From assembly GCA_017427985.1 (NCBI GenBank), contig JAFRRS010000023.1, forward strand, positions 310,001 to 374,000: a stretch of DNA of 64,000 bases, given 5' to 3'. Position numbers and translations under genes: made by a program. This document shows positions 28,396-36,222 of the stretch, in pieces. The DNA is from Bacteroidales bacterium. GTDB taxonomy: Bacteria > Bacteroidota > Bacteroidia > Bacteroidales > F082. Positions within the stretch are counted from its first letter, which is position 1. Every line of letters begins with the position of its first letter. A model generated the notes under the pieces. The model ran no database searches, was not told the origin of the DNA, and was given only the letters and a program-made list of their open reading frames with translations.

Positions 28396-28423
28396 GTAGA
28401 GACGCACGGCCGTGCGTCTGTAC
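28396..28423. repeat. 28-bp dispersed palindrome, variant A
   Basis: GTAGAGACGCACGG followed by its near-perfect complement (one mismatch). It lies in the 61-base gap between the methyltransferase and ACP genes. The same inner sequence occurs at 49085-49112. Confidence 0.85.
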
Positions 28424-28452
28424 GATTAAAATGAATATCAAATAATTCAAAT

Positions 28453-28695
28453 ATGAAAAGAGAAGAAATTGAAGCAAAAGTTAAGGAGTTTATGGTTGAG
28501 GATCTTGAACTCGACGAGGCAAAAATAACTCCGGAAGCACGTTTGAAGGAGGACATCGGCGTCGACAGCCTCGATTTCGTTGACATCGTGGTCATCGTCG
28601 AGCGCAAATTCGGTTTCAAAATCAAGACCGAAGAGATGGCTAACGTCAAGACATTCAGTCAGTTCTGCGATTATATCGAGAAGAAGACAGCCTGA
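28453..28695 (+). CDS. Acyl carrier protein 1
   Basis: This is an 80-residue acidic four-helix ACP. The phosphopantetheine attachment Ser39 is in DIGVDSLDFVDIV. It carries the growing polyene or starter thioester. It is one of two distinct ACPs in the cluster, as in characterised aryl polyene systems, where two ACPs have different roles. Confidence 0.92.
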   Translation: MKREEIEAKVKEFMVEDLELDEAKITPEARLKEDIGVDSLDFVDIVVIVERKFGFKIKTEEMANVKTFSQFCDYIEKKTA

Positions 28696-28697
28696 TA

Positions 28698-29591
28698 ATG
28701 GCGAGCGGACTGCAACATAACGAATGGTCTGGAAAGACGGGCGGACTGCCTTGGATGCAGCGTTCACTCATCGTCATGTTCCGTGTGGTGCCGTTGTGGC
28801 TGCCCTACGGCGTAATGGCGTTGGTGGTGCCTTTTTACATGATTTTCAACAGAAAAGGCTTCAAAGCGATGTATCAGTTTTTCAGGGAACGCCTTGTCTA
28901 CGGAAGATGGAAGTCGTTTTGGCACGTCTATGCCAACCATTTCCGCTTCGGTCAGATAATCTTAGACCGTTTCGGCGTGTATGCAGGCAAAAAATACATC
29001 TTTGTCTCTGAAGGTCAGGAACTTATGGACGAGCTTGAGACTCATCCCGAAGGTTTTGTCTCATTGAGCAGCCACGTTGGAAACTACGAGATTGCAGGTT
29101 ATTCGTTAAAGCCTAAATCAAAGAGATTCAACGCATTAGTTTATGCCGGCGAAACCGCCACGGTGATGGAAAACCGGCAGAAGATGCTTTCGCAAAACAA
29201 CATGAGCATGATTCTGGTGAAAGAAGATTTGTCGCATCTTTTCGCTCTCAACGCTGCAATCGACAACGGTGAGATTGTGAGCATGCCTGCCGACAGAATC
29301 TTTGGCTCGCAAAAAGCCGCTGAGTGTCAGTTTTTTGGCGAGAAAGCGAGATTTCCGTTGGGCGCATTCGCATTGGCAGCTCAGAAAAACGTCTCTGTGC
29401 TCGCTGTATTCGTGATGAAATCAGGATATAAGAGTTATCACGCTTACGTCTGTGAGATACAATGCGATAGAGAAGCCAAGCTTCGCGAGCAGATGAGTCA
29501 AATGGCACAGAGTTTCGCTGACAATCTCGAGGAAATAGTCAGAAAATACCCGACGCAATGGTTCAACTATTTTGATTTTTGGAAACAATGA
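28698..29591 (+). CDS. LpxL/HtrB-like acyltransferase
   Basis: This is a 297-residue protein with a hydrophobic N-terminal anchor (VVPLWLPYGVMALVVPFYM). The HX4E catalytic motif His-Val-Gly-Asn-Tyr-Glu (SSHVGNYEIAGY) matches lipid A late acyltransferases. It probably transfers the ACP-bound polyene to a lipid or glycan acceptor at the inner membrane. It overlaps the following dehydratase gene by 4 bases (ATGA). Confidence 0.82.
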   Translation: MASGLQHNEWSGKTGGLPWMQRSLIVMFRVVPLWLPYGVMALVVPFYMIFNRKGFKAMYQFFRERLVYGRWKSFWHVYANHFRFGQIILDRFGVYAGKKYIFVSEGQELMDELETHPEGFVSLSSHVGNYEIAGYSLKPKSKRFNALVYAGETATVMENRQKMLSQNNMSMILVKEDLSHLFALNAAIDNGEIVSMPADRIFGSQKAAECQFFGEKARFPLGAFALAAQKNVSVLAVFVMKSGYKSYHAYVCEIQCDREAKLREQMSQMAQSFADNLEEIVRKYPTQWFNYFDFWKQ

Positions 29592-30025
29592 GAAAAATCG
29601 AGGACATAACGCTAAATGAGCTTCTGCCACAACGACCGCCATTCGTGATGATTGACAGGCTTTTGTCTTGCGATGAAGTTTTCGCCTTAACCGAGTTGAC
29701 CATTCGCAAGGATAATATTTTCGTTGAGGATAAACGACTTACGTCTTCAGGACTGATAGAAAACATCGCCCAGACATGCGCTGCAAGGATAGGTTATCTT
29801 AACCTGAATGCTGGTGGCACAGTCAAAATTGGGGTCATCGGCGCGATTAGCAACCTCGACATCGTAAGGACGCCGAAAGTGGGCGAAAAACTTGAGACAA
29901 CGATAGAACTGATTAGCGAAGTGTTTCAAATGACCTTGGTTGAAGCGGTGATAAGAATCAATGGCGATGAGATTGTCAGAGCCAATATGAAGATAGCGTT
30001 AACTGACATAGAATCAAAGGATTAA
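29588..30025 (+). CDS. FabZ/ApeP-like hotdog dehydratase without the canonical HFPG motif
   Basis: From the ATG at 29588 (ATGA overlap with the upstream stop) it is 145 residues. The N-terminal LNELLPQRPPFVMIDRLL matches FabZ-type hotdog proteins. At the place of the FabZ HFPGxP catalytic motif it has FVEDKRLTSSGLIENIAQT, so the catalytic His is absent. This resembles the ApeP type of dehydratase partner in aryl polyene clusters. It may work as a heteromer with the His-containing dehydratase at 35106. A direct catalytic role is uncertain. Confidence 0.75.
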   Translation: MRKIEDITLNELLPQRPPFVMIDRLLSCDEVFALTELTIRKDNIFVEDKRLTSSGLIENIAQTCAARIGYLNLNAGGTVKIGVIGAISNLDIVRTPKVGEKLETTIELISEVFQMTLVEAVIRINGDEIVRANMKIALTDIESKD

Positions 30026-30026
30026 C

Positions 30027-31145
30027 ATGATAGTCTGCGTTGCACATAACATCATTTCGCCACTTGGCAGCACTTCTGCGGAAAACTACGCAGCGGTGAA
30101 GTCGGGCAAGTCGGCGTTGCGCAAATACGAGGGACTTTGGGGTCTGCCAGAGCCTTTCGTCGCGTCTTTGCTCGACAGAAAAGCATACGCAGACGAGAAT
30201 CATACTATCGACGAAAGAATCGTAATTGATTCAATATCAAATGCTTTAGAGAATACTAAAATTGATGTGACATCGAAAAAGGTGCTTTTCATCATCTCAA
30301 CGACGAAAGGGAATGTCTTTTTGCTTGACGAAAGTGAAAACGGCTTCCCGAAAGAGCGAGTGCGACTCGGAATGATGGCACGTCAGATTTCTAAGCATTT
30401 TGGCAATCCAAACGAGCCCATCGTAGTGTCAAATGCTTGTATTTCAGGCGTTTGCGCACAGATTGAAGCGATGAGATATTTGGAAAGTGGCGAATTTGAC
30501 TACGTCATCGTTTCAGGCGTTGATGTCCAATCTGCTTTCATAGTGTCTGGTTTTCAATCGTTTAAGGCACTTTCACCTGACGAATGCAAGCCTTTTGATG
30601 CAAACAGACAAGGTTTGAATCTTGGTGATGCCGCTGCGACAATTATTTACACAAAGAAAGATGAAGTTTCTGAAAATGAATGGATTGCGTGCCGTGGCGC
30701 GATAAGAAATGATGCCAATCACATTTCTGGTCCGTCACGTGTGGGCGAAGGCAGTTTCAGGGCTTTGAAAGTTGCTTTAGGAGACCTTGAATCCGAAAAA
30801 ATCGCATTCATCAACGCACATGGGACGGCGACATCTTACAACGACGAGATGGAGTCAATTGCCATCGAAAGAGCAGGATTATCAAGCATTCCCGTCAATT
30901 CGCTAAAAGGTTACTATGGACATACGATGGGTGCTGCAGGCGTGCTTGAAACAATCCTTTCCATGCAAGCCGTCGACAATCATAACATTTTGGCAACCAG
31001 AGGCTTCGACACATTAGGAGTTACACATCATTTGGATATTTCAAATCAAAACAGAACAACCGAAAAACGTGCTTTCATCAAGCTTTTATCGGGATTCGGC
31101 GGATGCAACGCGGCATTGCTCATGGCGAAAGGAGGTCTGCAATGA
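30027..31145 (+). CDS. Beta-ketoacyl synthase, cluster KS 2
   Basis: This is a 372-residue ketosynthase, slightly short for the family. It has Cys138 (VSNACISG), His265 (FINAHGTAT), and His299 and Lys294 (NSLKGYYGHTMGAAG), so the triad is intact. Its N-terminus is compressed (VCVAHNIISPLGST). It overlaps the following truncated KS-like gene by 4 bases. Its role (initiation or a specialised condensation) cannot be assigned from sequence. Confidence 0.88.
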   Translation: MIVCVAHNIISPLGSTSAENYAAVKSGKSALRKYEGLWGLPEPFVASLLDRKAYADENHTIDERIVIDSISNALENTKIDVTSKKVLFIISTTKGNVFLLDESENGFPKERVRLGMMARQISKHFGNPNEPIVVSNACISGVCAQIEAMRYLESGEFDYVIVSGVDVQSAFIVSGFQSFKALSPDECKPFDANRQGLNLGDAAATIIYTKKDEVSENEWIACRGAIRNDANHISGPSRVGEGSFRALKVALGDLESEKIAFINAHGTATSYNDEMESIAIERAGLSSIPVNSLKGYYGHTMGAAGVLETILSMQAVDNHNILATRGFDTLGVTHHLDISNQNRTTEKRAFIKLLSGFGGCNAALLMAKGGLQ

Positions 31146-31696
31146 TAAAACATCAGGTTTACATATCGCCAAGTGAAGTGTTAGTCGATGGTATTCCATT
31201 GAATCACAATGAGAAAGACTCTGCATTATTAACTGAATTATATAGAAACCACATAGGAGATTATCCGAAGTTTTTCAAAATGGATACTTTGAGCAAATTA
31301 GGATTCATAGCTTCGGAACTCCTTTTAAATATTGAAGGAAACAGAGATTTTGAGCCTCGCGAGGACCGCGCTGTCATCTTCTTCAACAGAAACGCTTCTT
31401 TGCAGGCTGACACGCATTACCAGTCGACGATACAAAATCCGGAGAATTTCTTCCCGAGTCCGGCGGCGTTCGTTTACACCCTTCCGAACATCGTGACCGG
31501 CGAAATCGCCATAAGAAACAAGTATTTCGGCGAGACATCATTCATGGTGATTGATGATTACGACGAAAAAATCATAATGAAAAACCTCGAAAACGCATTC
31601 CAAGACCCAATCACAAAGAGCATCATCGGCGGCTGGGTCGACTGCAGCGACGAGGAACATTTTGAAGCGAGAATTTATTTAATGGAAAATGATTAA
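31142..31696 (+). CDS. Truncated ketosynthase-like protein lacking the catalytic Cys
   Basis: This is a 184-residue protein from the ATG at 31142 (ATGA overlap with KS 2). It resembles only the N-terminal half of a ketosynthase. AVIFFNRNASLQADTHYQ and FVYTLPNIVTGEIAIRNKYFG align with the region around the nucleophile, but Asn116 occupies the Cys position and there is no second half with the two His. The frame is intact and the gene is embedded in the operon, so it is probably a conserved accessory subunit rather than a decayed gene. It could pair with another KS in the cluster. Confidence 0.65.
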   Translation: MIKHQVYISPSEVLVDGIPLNHNEKDSALLTELYRNHIGDYPKFFKMDTLSKLGFIASELLLNIEGNRDFEPREDRAVIFFNRNASLQADTHYQSTIQNPENFFPSPAAFVYTLPNIVTGEIAIRNKYFGETSFMVIDDYDEKIIMKNLENAFQDPITKSIIGGWVDCSDEEHFEARIYLMEND

Positions 31697-31708
31697 ATTT
31701 TAATAAAA

Positions 31709-31966
31709 ATGGACGAATTGATTTACACACTGAAACAGCAGATTATTGAGGCTTTGAACCTCGAAGACATGAAACCTGAGGACATCGACGAAAACGCCAC
31801 TCTGTTTGGCGAAGGTCTCGGACTCGACAGCATTGACGCTCTTGAACTTATCGTGATGATGGAGAAAAACTACGGCATCAAGCTGAAAGACCCGACACAG
31901 GGCAAGGAGATTTTCAAGTCGGTGGCTGTGATGGCAGATTTTATTGCTAAAAACAGAACAAAATAA
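31709..31966 (+). CDS. Acyl carrier protein 2
   Basis: This is an 85-residue ACP with Ser41 in GLGLDSIDALELIVMMEKNY as the phosphopantetheine site. It is only distantly similar to ACP 1, which suggests a different loading partner. It is adjacent (no gap) to KS 3. Confidence 0.92.
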   Translation: MDELIYTLKQQIIEALNLEDMKPEDIDENATLFGEGLGLDSIDALELIVMMEKNYGIKLKDPTQGKEIFKSVAVMADFIAKNRTK

Positions 31967-33163
31967 ATGACGAATCCCATTCTGATAACGGGTTGCGGCG
32001 TCGTTTCAGCGATTGGAAACAACAAGACGGAGACATTAGATGCCTTGCTGAACAACCGCTCTAGCGTTGGTGAACTTGTCTATCTCAAGACAGAACACAA
32101 GGAGTTTCCTGTCGGCGAGGTCAAGATGAGCGATGAAGAGATGCGTAAGTTGATGAATATCAGCGACAACGCTATCACAACACGCACCGCATTGATGGGA
32201 ATGATTGCCCTTGACGAGGCTCTGAAAGACGCAAAAATCACGCCGGAAATGATTCCTGAAATAGGTTTTATTTCGGGAACGACAGTCGGCGGAATGGACA
32301 TGAGCGAACAGTTTTACCTTGACTATGTCAACAACGAGAACCACAAGGAATACATTGCGGTTCACGACTGTGGCAGCTGCTCCGAGATGACCGCCGAGCA
32401 CTTTGGCAAGTTCGCTTTCATCACCACTTTGTCAACGGCATGTTCGTCGGCAGCAAACGCTATCATACTGGGTGCCAACATGTTGCGCTGTAGCGAGGCA
32501 GACATCGTTGTCGTGGGCGGCAGCGAGTGTATCACCAAGTTCCATCTCAACGGCTTCAACTCGCTGATGATTCTCGACACCAATCCATGCCGTCCGTTTG
32601 ACGCGTCACGCGCTGGACTGAACCTCGGCGAAGGCGCTGCTTACCTCGTTTTAGAGACCGAAGAAAGTGCAAAACGGCGTGGAGTGAAAGCGCAAGCCAT
32701 TCTTTCAGGTTACGGCAACGCTTGCGACGCTTTCCATCAGACAGCATCGTCGCCCGACGGCGAAGGAGCCTACAGAGCGATGAAAGAAGCTTTGCAACTC
32801 GCTGATATTCAACCAGATAAGATTGATTACATCAACGCTCACGGCACTGGGACGCCAAACAACGACTTGAGCGAAAGCCAGGCTGTGAAACGCCTTTTCG
32901 GAGAAAATGTTCCACCGATGTCGTCAACAAAACCGTTTACCGGGCACACCACGAGCGCGTCAGGCTCAATCGAAGCAGTGTTCTGCATCTTGGCATTGCA
33001 AAACGGATTCCTGCCAGTAAACTTGAACTGGTCGCAGCCGATGGACGACGGCATAGTGCCAGTAAATCAATCAGTTAAGAAAGAGTTAAGACATGTTTTG
33101 TGCAACGCTTTCGGCTTCGGCGGCAACGACTCGTCATTATTGATTTCAAAACCCGAGCTATGA
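31967..33163 (+). CDS. Beta-ketoacyl synthase, cluster KS 3
   Basis: This is a 398-residue FabF-like ketosynthase with Cys159 (STACSSAAN), His292 (YINAHGTGTPNND), Lys322 and His327 (SSTKPFTGHTTSASG). The immediately following gene is a Cys-less ketosynthase, so the two likely form the KS:chain-length-factor heterodimer that builds the polyene on ACP 2. It overlaps that gene by 4 bases. Confidence 0.92.
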   Translation: MTNPILITGCGVVSAIGNNKTETLDALLNNRSSVGELVYLKTEHKEFPVGEVKMSDEEMRKLMNISDNAITTRTALMGMIALDEALKDAKITPEMIPEIGFISGTTVGGMDMSEQFYLDYVNNENHKEYIAVHDCGSCSEMTAEHFGKFAFITTLSTACSSAANAIILGANMLRCSEADIVVVGGSECITKFHLNGFNSLMILDTNPCRPFDASRAGLNLGEGAAYLVLETEESAKRRGVKAQAILSGYGNACDAFHQTASSPDGEGAYRAMKEALQLADIQPDKIDYINAHGTGTPNNDLSESQAVKRLFGENVPPMSSTKPFTGHTTSASGSIEAVFCILALQNGFLPVNLNWSQPMDDGIVPVNQSVKKELRHVLCNAFGFGGNDSSLLISKPEL

Positions 33164-34164
33164 TGGAAAAGAAAGAAATATACGTGCTTTCGGCGAAACA
33201 GATTTCCGTGCAACAGCCTTTGTGCGAGGACTGGATGACGCAATCTGTTGAATATCAAACGCCTTTCAACCGTTCCATCGACCCGAGTTTCAAGGAATAC
33301 ATCTCCCCTATCGAGGCTCGCCGCATGGGAAAAATTTTGAAACGTGCCATAGCGACATCTAAAGAAGCCATCAAAGCATCAGGTTTGGAGACTGTCGACG
33401 CCATCATCACCGGAACAGGCTACGGATGCATAGAGAATACTGAGTTTTTCCTCGAAGCGCTCTCGAAAGACGGCGAACAAATGCTGAGCCCGACATATTT
33501 TATGCAATCGACGCACAACACCATCAGCTCGCTGGTGGCGATTCAGACGAAAAACCATGGCTACAACGTGACTTATGCGCACAAAGGCATCTCGTTCGAC
33601 AGTGCATTGCAGGATGCGTTTTTGCAGATGCGCTTGGGCAAGATAATCTCAGCTCTCGTTGGCGGTCACGATGAGTTGACCGAGACGTTTTACCATATCT
33701 TGAAAAAAGGCGGCATGATGGGTCAGGACGATGAGATGTGCGGCGAAGCGGCAGTTTCGGTGGTTTTAGGGACAGACAAGCAGGATTCGCTTTGCAAATT
33801 ATTGGATTTCAAGATGTTGCACAAGCCAACAATCGAAAAACTTAAAGCTGTAGCAAAAGGTTTTCAAGCAGATTTCGTCCTTACCGGAATTAGCGGAAAC
33901 CATAAAAGCGACAAGGCGTATTTGAATGAGTGCAAAGAGTTGTTTGGCAACGCTAAATTATTGAAATACAAGCATTTATTTGGTGAAAGCTTCACTTCAT
34001 CAGGCATTGGTTTTTATGTTGCGGCACAATGCTTGAAAGCAGGAAAGATTCCAGCGCATCTGTTCGTAAATCCATCGGAAATCAGTGACGAGAAGCCATC
34101 TAAAATATTGGTTTTCAATCATTCAGATGGAAATAATTATTCATTAACACTTTTGGAGGCGTAA
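33160..34164 (+). CDS. Chain-length-factor-like ketosynthase (no active-site Cys)
   Basis: This is a 334-residue protein from the ATG at 33160, overlapping KS 3 by 4 bases. It has the ketosynthase fold pattern (VDAIITGTGYGCIENTEFF; LGKIISALVGGHDELTE), but the nucleophile region reads MQSTHNTISSLVA, placing Asn120 where Cys should be. The C-terminal His motifs are also degenerate (GESFTSSGIGFYVA). It is a typical chain length factor that would set polyene length with KS 3. The assignment as CLF is by analogy with type II and aryl polyene synthases. Confidence 0.82.
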   Translation: MMEKKEIYVLSAKQISVQQPLCEDWMTQSVEYQTPFNRSIDPSFKEYISPIEARRMGKILKRAIATSKEAIKASGLETVDAIITGTGYGCIENTEFFLEALSKDGEQMLSPTYFMQSTHNTISSLVAIQTKNHGYNVTYAHKGISFDSALQDAFLQMRLGKIISALVGGHDELTETFYHILKKGGMMGQDDEMCGEAAVSVVLGTDKQDSLCKLLDFKMLHKPTIEKLKAVAKGFQADFVLTGISGNHKSDKAYLNECKELFGNAKLLKYKHLFGESFTSSGIGFYVAAQCLKAGKIPAHLFVNPSEISDEKPSKILVFNHSDGNNYSLTLLEA

Positions 34165-34166
34165 TT

Positions 34167-34520
34167 ATGTGGAGACTGATAGGACTTGTAGCGTTGCAGA
34201 CGTTTTTCCTCGCTGGAGGTCAGGTTTTGCTGAAGCTCGCGATGGAGAAACTCCCAAAATTTGAGTGGACTTGGACATATTTCAAAGCCGTTTTGGTCGA
34301 CTGGTGGCTGCTCGCATGTGGCATCAGCTTTGGTTTTGCGACGATTTTGTGGCTTTACATCCTCAAAAAATTCCCGTTCAGCCAAGCCTATCCCCTCACC
34401 AGCCTCTCGTTCGTGTTCGGAATGATAGCCGCGTGGCTCGTTTTCGGCGAAGCAGTGCCATTTTCCAGATGGATCGGACTGATTCTCGTCGTTGCAGGTT
34501 GTTTTTTAATCATGAAATGA
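34167..34520 (+). CDS. Small EamA/DMT-family membrane protein
   Basis: This is a 117-residue protein with four predicted membrane helices and DMT features (SQAYPLTSLSFVFGMIAAWLVFGE). It resembles single-domain SMR/ArnE-like subunits that act as dimers and can flip lipid-linked intermediates. Within this cluster it may move a glycolipid or polyene intermediate across the inner membrane. The specific substrate is unknown. Confidence 0.75.
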   Translation: MWRLIGLVALQTFFLAGGQVLLKLAMEKLPKFEWTWTYFKAVLVDWWLLACGISFGFATILWLYILKKFPFSQAYPLTSLSFVFGMIAAWLVFGEAVPFSRWIGLILVVAGCFLIMK

Positions 34521-34521
34521 T

Positions 34522-35115
34522 ATGAAAAAGTTATATCTCATTGGTTTTATGCTACTTACGAGCGTTTTCGGCTTTTCGCAAACTCAAGAGGAAGTCATGG
34601 AAACGCTGACAAAAGCGGCCGCCTCGATGCAATGCATGAATTGCCGTTTCACTCAACAGAAAACGATGTCAATGTTAGCCGAACCCACTGTGTCAGAAGG
34701 ACTTATGAGTTATAACTCGCCAGATAAGATGCGTTGGGAATACACCTCACCTTACTCATTTGCACTTGTCGTTGACGGCGATAAAATCACCAAGATAACC
34801 AACGGAAACGAAGAAATTCTCGATGCGAAATCTGGAAGGATGTACCAAGGAATCGTGAACATCATTATGAGTAGCGCAACAGGCAAAAAACTCTTCGACA
34901 AGACGATGTTTAACGTTGATATTCAAAATATTGGAGAGTTTTGGAAAGCTGAAATGAAGCCTAAAAAGCAAAACATGAAACGCATGTTCTCAATGCTGAC
35001 ATTCTATTTTGGAAAAACGGACAACATTATCAACAAAGTTGAGATGACAGAGGCGGGCGGCGACATGACTACAATTCAGTTTTACAACATGAAAATAAAT
35101 GAGTTATGCAACTGA
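34522..35115 (+). CDS. LolA-like periplasmic lipid carrier
   Basis: This is a 197-residue protein with a signal peptide (1-20, TSVFGFSQ) and the LolA half-barrel pattern (MQCMNCRFTQQKTMSMLAEP; SYNSPDKMRWEYTSPYSFALVVDG). LolA-type proteins carry lipidated cargo through the periplasm. Copies are regular members of aryl polyene and flexirubin clusters, where they are thought to carry the polyene lipid to the outer membrane together with an MMPL exporter. It overlaps the next gene by 10 bases. Confidence 0.88.
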   Translation: MKKLYLIGFMLLTSVFGFSQTQEEVMETLTKAAASMQCMNCRFTQQKTMSMLAEPTVSEGLMSYNSPDKMRWEYTSPYSFALVVDGDKITKITNGNEEILDAKSGRMYQGIVNIIMSSATGKKLFDKTMFNVDIQNIGEFWKAEMKPKKQNMKRMFSMLTFYFGKTDNIINKVEMTEAGGDMTTIQFYNMKINELCN

Positions 35116-35483
35116 CAGACGGTTTTTTCATAGTAGAATCGACACATGATTCTGAAAGCGGTTTCGAGGCTGTTTTGCGTACCAATCCAGAGCATCCGAT
35201 TTACAAGGCGCATTTCCCGGGAAACCCAATAACACCTGGCGTTTGCATAATTCAGGCTGCAGGCGAACTGCTCGAACAAAAACTCGGTCGCAAGCTCTAT
35301 CTGAAGACAGTTAAAAATATCAAATTTTTGTCGGTGATAATTCCTGAAAAAGGCAAAATAATTAGATATAGTTTTTCAAACATAGTCGAGGACGAAAACG
35401 GCTGCAAGGCACAAGTCGTTGTGAGTGATGACAGTAACGTTTACGCAAAAATATCATTGATTTTCAGTCATGAACGACTCTAA
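35106..35483 (+). CDS. FabZ/FabA-like 3-hydroxyacyl-ACP dehydratase
   Basis: This is a 125-residue hotdog protein with the canonical catalytic motif KAHFPGNPITPGVCIIQ (His36). It would remove water after ketoreduction to create each conjugated double bond. It is the clearly catalytic partner of the His-less hotdog gene at 29588. It overlaps both neighbours by 10 and 14 bases. Confidence 0.88.
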   Translation: MQLTDGFFIVESTHDSESGFEAVLRTNPEHPIYKAHFPGNPITPGVCIIQAAGELLEQKLGRKLYLKTVKNIKFLSVIIPEKGKIIRYSFSNIVEDENGCKAQVVVSDDSNVYAKISLIFSHERL

Positions 35484-36222
35484 GACATCGAATATTTGCG
35501 TTTTAATGCCGACATACAACAATGCCGGCACGCTGCGTGATGTCGTGGAACGCGTCTTGCGGTTCTGCGTTGATGTTATTGTCGTAAACGACGGATGCAC
35601 AGACACTTCCGCCGAAATTTTGGCTTCATTTGGTGAAAACATCGCTGTTGTTGATTATGGGAAAAACTGCGGCAAAGGCTACGCTTTGAAACAAGGATTC
35701 AAAAAAGCCAAGGAACTCGGCTTTGATTATGCGATTACAATTGATTCTGACGGGCAGCATTTTCCAGAAGATATTCCATTGTTTATCAAGGCTTTAGAGC
35801 AACATCCAAATGCTTTGATAGTCGGAAGCCGCAATTTGAACGAGGAAAACATGCCTGAAAAAAACACTTTTGCAAACAAGTTTTCCAATTTTTGGTTCAA
35901 GATTCAGACTGGCGTCAATTTGCCTGACACACAAACAGGTTTTCGTCTGTATCCATTGAAAAACCTGCCGAATCTGAGTTTTTTGACATCACGTTACGAG
36001 GCTGAACTTGAGCTTTTAGTTGGAGCTGCATGGCGAGGGACCGACCTGATACCGATTAAAATAAACGTGTTTTATCCTAAAGCGGAGGAACGCGTTTCGC
36101 ACTTCCGTCCATTTTGGGACTTCCTGAGAATCAGCGTGTTAAACACATTTTTGTGCGTTTTAGCGGTTGTTTACGGATTGCCTTCAAGGCTAATCAGAAG
36201 AGCGAGGAGGAACCATGACTAA
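35470..36222 (+). CDS. Family 2 glycosyltransferase (dolichyl-phosphate-mannose-synthase-like)
   Basis: This is a 250-residue GT-A protein. The nucleotide-binding start is LMPTYNNAGTLRDVVERVL, VVNDGCTD follows, and the DxD-type metal site is in TIDSDGQHFPED. The QTGFRLYP motif is typical of GT2 polyprenyl-phosphate sugar synthases. A C-terminal hydrophobic segment (NTFLCVLAVVYGLP) suggests membrane association. GT2 genes are recurrent in aryl polyene clusters. It may glycosylate the lipid anchor. Confidence 0.88.
   Translation: MNDSKTSNICVLMPTYNNAGTLRDVVERVLRFCVDVIVVNDGCTDTSAEILASFGENIAVVDYGKNCGKGYALKQGFKKAKELGFDYAITIDSDGQHFPEDIPLFIKALEQHPNALIVGSRNLNEENMPEKNTFANKFSNFWFKIQTGVNLPDTQTGFRLYPLKNLPNLSFLTSRYEAELELLVGAAWRGTDLIPIKINVFYPKAEERVSHFRPFWDFLRISVLNTFLCVLAVVYGLPSRLIRRARRNHD

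Noticed and set aside
31142..31696. Half-length ketosynthase as a pseudogene
   Set aside because: The frame is open, it is translationally coupled to the upstream gene and there is no leftover second half downstream, so decay is less likely than a dedicated subunit.
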